This document shows positions 8,141 to 11,447 of a DNA stretch of 11,447 nucleotides, piece after piece. How positions within the stretch are numbered: position 1 is the stretch's first letter; each line of letters opens with the position of its first letter. A program made the translations under genes and the position numbers. The notes below the pieces were generated by a model. That model worked only from the letters and a program-made list of their open reading frames with translations. It was not told the origin of the DNA and made no database searches. The DNA comes from an uncultured Bacteroidales bacterium (GTDB taxonomy: Bacteria > Bacteroidota > Bacteroidia > Bacteroidales > UBA932): positions 1-11,447 of the forward strand of contig CABQAB010000033.1 of assembly GCA_902461985.1 (NCBI GenBank), read 5' to 3'.

Positions 8141-9514
8141 ATGAAACCTATATTGAAAACCAGCATAATATTGGCAGTGACATTGGCGTTGATATCATGC
8201 GAACAAATATCAACTGATTTTCCAAATATTTCTATTGATAGCTCTGTCATTAACGATGTGTCCTTTTGCAGCGGAATTGACGGACATACAGTAGTATTGA
8301 CATTGGATGATGCTCGGATTGTTGCAGACAAGTATCTTTTACGCCGGCATCTAACCAAATCCAATGATAAAACAATAAAAGAAATTATCCCTATCTACAG
8401 CACGGCTGATACGCCGGTGATGTATGCGGTAAATTTCGATGAGGGATTTATCTGGATTTCGGCGAGGACTGACTATTATCCGATTTTGGCGGAGGTCGAA
8501 ATGGGAACTTTCTGTCCTGACAGTCTCGATAATGGTGTCGGAATCTTGTTGGATGAATTGAAAGAAGACATTGATTATGCCGCTACTCATGAAGACAGTA
8601 CCGATTACTATAACTCCTGGCAGCCATATATGCAAAGAGGGAATACCCTCACCCGTTCTTATAATCCGTCATGGGATAAGGACCAGCAATATGCCCATTA
8701 CCTCTTAACGACAAGGCTTGAAGATGAAGAGTATGACTATGATTTTCTCATGTGCTGTGATAGGCTGAAACTTCCCAAAGATATTTATGATCAATTTTAT
8801 GCAAATGCAGAAGCATACTCTTTCGGTAATGAAGACATCCGGGATTTGTCAGTTGTGGCCAAGAAACATGTCATCAATGAGAAATATCACGGACCATATC
8901 TTAACACTCAATGGCATCAGAGTAGGCCATTCAGTGATGCTACCGAGGATCCTTCTAAACCTTTAGGTTGTGTTACTGTGGCAGTAGGACAGGTGATGAA
9001 GTATTTCGAGCATCCGGCATATATTGATTGGTCTTCTATGTCAAATGTGATGGCGACTTCAGCTTCTGTTACTTTCTTGGCTCAATTGAAAAAAGATTTA
9101 AAAGTTGATGCCAATGGCGGAACCACTATTAATGAGGCTAAAAGAGTCTTTTCTGAGTATGGCTATAATTGTAAGATTATAAATCATGATCCATCAGAGG
9201 TCAGAATATCGCTGCAGTATGAGAGGCCCGTGTATATGCGTGGGCAAAACTCTAATGATGTGGGACATGCCTGGGTGTGTGACGGATACAACCTATGTGT
9301 GGAATATGATCAATATGAATTATACACTTATATGTATGATTATGGGGGAATGTCATATCTGGAAACAGGTTGGGAAAGGCTTTACACACATTCATATTAT
9401 GAATATCATATGAATATGGGATGGGGAGGATCTTATAATGGATGGTACTATGGTGACGGCGTTTCGAAATATCCAAATTATAGGAAGGAAATAATAATAT
9501 CAGGAACCAATTAA
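8141..9514 (+). CDS. C10 family (streptopain-like) cysteine peptidase, lipoprotein
   Basis: This is a secreted papain-fold protease (457 residues), probably anchored as a lipoprotein: the signal ends LALISC with Cys20. A Spi/C10 propeptide-like segment is at about 50-125 (LTLDDARIVADKYLLRR, then MYAVNFDEGFIWISAR). The catalytic domain covers about 250-450. TQWHQSRPF at 256-264 supplies the oxyanion-hole Gln (Q260 by analogy with the W-G-Q of streptopain). PLGCVTVAVGQVMKYF at 274-289 holds nucleophile Cys277. VGHAWVCDGY at 374-383 holds His376. MNMGWGGSYNGWY at 424-436 holds the conserved Trp428. All key residues are present, so it should be active after propeptide removal. About 120 residues between propeptide and catalytic domain match nothing I recall. 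The gene follows the PUL terminator, is AT-richer than the genes before it, and has no obvious own promoter. Confidence 0.92.
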   Translation: MKPILKTSIILAVTLALISCEQISTDFPNISIDSSVINDVSFCSGIDGHTVVLTLDDARIVADKYLLRRHLTKSNDKTIKEIIPIYSTADTPVMYAVNFDEGFIWISARTDYYPILAEVEMGTFCPDSLDNGVGILLDELKEDIDYAATHEDSTDYYNSWQPYMQRGNTLTRSYNPSWDKDQQYAHYLLTTRLEDEEYDYDFLMCCDRLKLPKDIYDQFYANAEAYSFGNEDIRDLSVVAKKHVINEKYHGPYLNTQWHQSRPFSDATEDPSKPLGCVTVAVGQVMKYFEHPAYIDWSSMSNVMATSASVTFLAQLKKDLKVDANGGTTINEAKRVFSEYGYNCKIINHDPSEVRISLQYERPVYMRGQNSNDVGHAWVCDGYNLCVEYDQYELYTYMYDYGGMSYLETGWERLYTHSYYEYHMNMGWGGSYNGWYYGDGVSKYPNYRKEIIISGTN

Positions 9515-9525
9515 ATATTGACGTC

Positions 9526-9969
9526 ATGAAAAAAGTAGGACTGTTTTTGATGATGGTCATGTCTCTGGCAATTTCGTGTAACAAGGACAGAGACTGTGAT
9601 GGCAACGAATTCCCGGATGGAGGAATCGAGTATCGTGATATTTACATCATGGCTGATGATATTCCAGTGGATGCACAAAATTATGTTTTGACAATTCCTG
9701 CGGAAGCCGGAGAGTACGATGTGCAGCTCTTGGTGAAAGGCTATATCACATTGGATGTGTTGAACGGCTGCGAGGGGATTGAAATTTCCACTGACAGCAA
9801 TTGGCAAAATGTTCCCGAAGATGCCGGCAAGAATGGATATAAAGAAACTATGCATATAAAGGCGGAAGCCAACAACAGCAAACTGTCAAGAAATCTGAAT
9901 TTTTGTGTCATTGCCCATGTCTTCAACGGTTTCCGCGCGGACATGACAATAGTCCAACAGGGAAAATGA
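9526..9969 (+). CDS. Small lipoprotein, candidate partner or inhibitor of the C10 peptidase
   Basis: I do not recognise a named family. The 147-residue product has a lipoprotein signal (MKKVGLFLMMVMSLAISC, Cys18), then an acidic stretch and a predicted all-beta body. PAEAGEYDVQLLVKG (58-72) and the last strand ADMTIVQQGK (138-147) resemble the edges of BACON/Ig-like beta-sandwiches, in which a final 'T.TQ.G'-type strand is common. Three further cysteines (24, 82, 127) are present. It starts 11 bases after the peptidase stop, so the two are surely co-transcribed. C10 proteases of streptococci and Bacteroides are known to be encoded beside small propeptide-like or staphostatin-like inhibitors, so an inhibitor or immunity role is reasonable but is inferred from position alone. 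Alternatives are a surface adhesin fragment or a chaperone. Confidence 0.7.
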   Translation: MKKVGLFLMMVMSLAISCNKDRDCDGNEFPDGGIEYRDIYIMADDIPVDAQNYVLTIPAEAGEYDVQLLVKGYITLDVLNGCEGIEISTDSNWQNVPEDAGKNGYKETMHIKAEANNSKLSRNLNFCVIAHVFNGFRADMTIVQQGK

Positions 9970-10018
9970 TTGTCAGGACTCCAGCCTCCGGCATTGCTGT
10001 TGAAGTGAATTATGCCCA

Positions 10019-10045
10019 CATTCTATTCATATTTTGAATGGAATG
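10019..10045 (+). promoter_or_regulatory. 11-bp stem-loop upstream of fic
   Basis: CATTCTATTCA (10019-10029) pairs with TGAATGGAATG (10035-10045) around the 5-base loop TATTT, with a single G-T wobble. It lies 49 bases after the small lipoprotein gene and directly abuts the proposed -33 element of the fic promoter. It could be an operator-like dyad or a weak terminator, but no T-run follows directly. Its role is inferred. Confidence 0.4.
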
Positions 10046-10077
10046 GTTGTATGATTCGCTTCATTTGTTTATTTTTG
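10046..10077 (+). promoter_or_regulatory. Bacteroides-type promoter for fic
   Basis: TATTTTTG (10070-10077) matches the Bacteroides -7 consensus TAnnTTTG exactly. GTTG (10046-10049) is a one-mismatch -33 TTTG element with a 20-base spacer. Transcription would start a few bases before the ATG at 10096, so the fic gene has its own promoter and the in-frame ATGs at 10012 and 10051 would lie upstream of the transcript. Confidence 0.45.
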
Positions 10078-10095
10078 CTGAAAAATGAGCGAGTT

Positions 10096-11205
10096 ATGCG
10101 ACCTTACTACATTTGGCAATACCCAGGCTGGCCCAAGTTCCGTTGGGAGTCTGACAAAATACTGAAACTGCTTTCAGAAGTGCGTCTTTTGGAGGGACGG
10201 ATTACCGGTATGATGGGAGGTCTCGGATTTGATATTCAGTCCAGGACGTCTCTGGACGTAATGACGGAGGACGTCATCAGATCCAATGAGATAGAGGGCA
10301 TTTTGCTGAATGTGGACCGAGTGCGGTCATCTGTAGCGAGGCATCTCGGTATACCTGCAGAAGGTCTTCCGGAACCGGACCACTATACCGACGGTGTTGT
10401 CCAGGTTATGATTGATGCCGTCCGCAATTACTCCGGGGAGCTGACTCAGCAGCGTCTGTTCAATTGGCACGCGGCTTTGTTCCCCACGGGGCGCAGCGGC
10501 ATTCATCCGATAACGGTGGCAGGCTGGAGAGTCGGAGAAGAACCAATGCAGGTTGTTTCCGGGGCATTGGGAAAGGAAAAGGTTCACTACGAAGCACCGG
10601 CATCAGCGGATGTTCCCAAGGAAATGGCCCTGTTCCTGGATTGGGTCAATAATGAGAACAATACAGATCCGGTCCTGAAAGCGGCAATCGCTCACCTGTG
10701 GTTCGTGGCTATACATCCATTTGATGACGGGAATGGCCGTCTGACAAGGACTATCACTGATATGCTGCTTGCCAGGGCCGATGGGATGCCACATCGCTAC
10801 TATAGTATGTCCGCGGAAATCATCAGGAATAAGAACGGATACTATGATGCGCTGGAAAGGACCACGGTTGGTGACGTTGAAATCACCTCGTGGCTGGAGT
10901 GGTTCCTTCAGACACTGAAAGATGCTATGGAACGCAGTGTGGACACCGTCAGCCGTGTGGTGAAGAAGTCTATGTTCTGGCAGGAGCATCGTGACGTGGC
11001 GATGAATGAGCGACAAGTTAAGGTCGTGAACCGGTTATGGGACGGGTTCGACGGTAAACTCACAACCGTGAAGTGGGCAAAAATCTGCAAGACTTCGCAA
11101 GCTACCGCCCTTCGTGACATCAATGATTTGATTGGTAAGGGAATCCTGGTGAAAGGAGAGGACGGTAGCAAGAATACCAGTTACATTCTAACCGGGGATC
11201 GATGA
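10096..11205 (+). CDS. Fic family protein, DUF4172 type (probable AMP transferase)
   Basis: This is a cytoplasmic Fic enzyme (369 residues) that should transfer AMP, or a related moiety, from a nucleotide to a protein hydroxyl. The N-terminus MRPYYIWQYPGWPKFRW is the DUF4172 signature and decides the start; the in-frame ATG at 10012 would add 28 unrelated residues. The inhibitory helix motif SNEIEG (63-68) fits S/TxxxEG and makes this a class II Fic protein: Glu67 should block the active site in the resting state. The catalytic motif HPFDDGNGRLTR (207-218) is complete, with His207 and both arginines. GIHPITVAGWR (135-145) fits the target-docking flap. The C-terminal 60 or so residues (NERQVKVVNRLWDGF, then TSQATALRDINDLIGKGIL) look like a winged helix. 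Its target is unknown, and no separate antitoxin gene is needed. Confidence 0.93.
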   Translation: MRPYYIWQYPGWPKFRWESDKILKLLSEVRLLEGRITGMMGGLGFDIQSRTSLDVMTEDVIRSNEIEGILLNVDRVRSSVARHLGIPAEGLPEPDHYTDGVVQVMIDAVRNYSGELTQQRLFNWHAALFPTGRSGIHPITVAGWRVGEEPMQVVSGALGKEKVHYEAPASADVPKEMALFLDWVNNENNTDPVLKAAIAHLWFVAIHPFDDGNGRLTRTITDMLLARADGMPHRYYSMSAEIIRNKNGYYDALERTTVGDVEITSWLEWFLQTLKDAMERSVDTVSRVVKKSMFWQEHRDVAMNERQVKVVNRLWDGFDGKLTTVKWAKICKTSQATALRDINDLIGKGILVKGEDGSKNTSYILTGDR

Positions 11206-11447
11206 CCATTTCCAAATTCAGCGGCGAGTGCGAAGCCGACTTTGAGCCAGTCGTTGTAGCCGGAGGTTATATCGATGCCGCAGGCCTTAATTTGTGCGTT
11301 TTCAGATCGACTGCAATTTCCGTTTTGGATTTGCAGCCGATTTCTCGGCTCAACTGTTTGAAAGCTAATCCCGAAAAAGTTTAGGGTATTTGTCCGGTCA
11401 GGAAGTCTTGTAAGGGAAAAGTGCGGTTTATGGTCAGAATTGCAGTG
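11202..11447 (-). pseudogene. Remnant of a PriCT-2/VirE-type primase-like mobile-element gene
   Basis: The minus-strand frame with codons at 11202-11204, 11205-11207 and so on is open from the right window edge to a stop at 11181-11183. It has no ATG, GTG or TTG start inside the window. At 11273 down to 11211 it encodes DITSGYNDWLKVGFALA followed by AEFG, preceded by IKACGI. This is very close to the PriCT-2 segment of Bacteroidota VirE/BT4734-like primase proteins ('IDIT..Y.-W..IGFALA.EFGE.GR.YFHR'). The match breaks right after EFGNGH, exactly where the fic stop codon lies, and the expected YFHR continuation is missing. Residues upstream of IKACGI do not look like the usual N-terminal domain, and a second frame is open over 11270-11380, so a frameshift is possible. 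The family call is by motif recall. Confidence 0.55.

Noticed and set aside
11335..11350. AGCCGA/TCGGCT hairpin as a terminator for fic.
   Set aside because: Only 6 bp, no T-run on either side, and it lies within the primase-like fragment.
11202..11384. A 60-codon plus-strand frame overlapping the fic stop as ATGA, suggesting translational coupling.
   Set aside because: The product has no recognisable pattern, and the opposite strand explains the sequence as a primase-like fragment.
1..11447. Search by eye for tRNA or rRNA genes, CRISPR arrays and insertion sequences.
   Set aside because: No cloverleaf, regularly spaced repeats, transposase motifs or paired terminal inverted repeats were seen.

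Overview
The window comes from a member of the Bacteroidota, most likely a gut Bacteroidales. The evidence is a SusC/SusD pair, an ECF sigma factor with a FecR-type anti-sigma factor, several lipoproteins with Bacteroidales-style lipoboxes, start codons without clear Shine-Dalgarno sites, and one promoter-like site matching the Bacteroides -33/-7 pattern.

Region 1 (1-8094) is one end of a polysaccharide utilization locus (PUL). It opens with the last 47 codons of a glycosidase that looks like the C-terminal beta-sandwich of GH31. The ECF sigma gene starts inside the end of that gene. It is followed by the FecR-like anti-sigma gene, a SusC-like TonB-dependent transporter carrying an N-terminal STN signalling domain, a SusD-like lipoprotein, and a lipoprotein with a Gly/Asn linker and a CBM9/DOMON-like 'IDGDFSDW' domain at the SusE/SGBP position. 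A strong intrinsic terminator (8058-8094) closes the block. The expected circuit is: glycan bound at the surface by SusD and the SGBP candidate, engagement of SusC, contact between the STN domain and FecR in the periplasm, release of the sigma factor, and transcription of the locus. ECF/anti-sigma PULs in gut Bacteroides often target host glycans, but the substrate cannot be read from this window.

Region 2 (8095-9969) is visibly more AT-rich. It holds a two-gene unit: a C10 (streptopain-like) cysteine peptidase lipoprotein with propeptide and complete catalytic residues, and, 11 bases downstream, a small 147-residue lipoprotein of unknown family that may be the protease's cognate inhibitor or partner.

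Region 3 (9970-11205) holds an intergenic stretch with an 11-bp stem-loop and a Bacteroides-type promoter match, then a stand-alone Fic protein (DUF4172 type) with an intact AMPylation motif, a class II inhibitory motif and a C-terminal winged-helix-like segment.

Region 4 (11202-11447) has no convincing plus-strand gene. Its minus strand encodes a fragment strongly resembling the PriCT-2 segment of Bacteroidota VirE/primase-type mobile-element proteins. The fragment stops abruptly at the fic stop codon, so this looks like the broken edge of an old mobile element.
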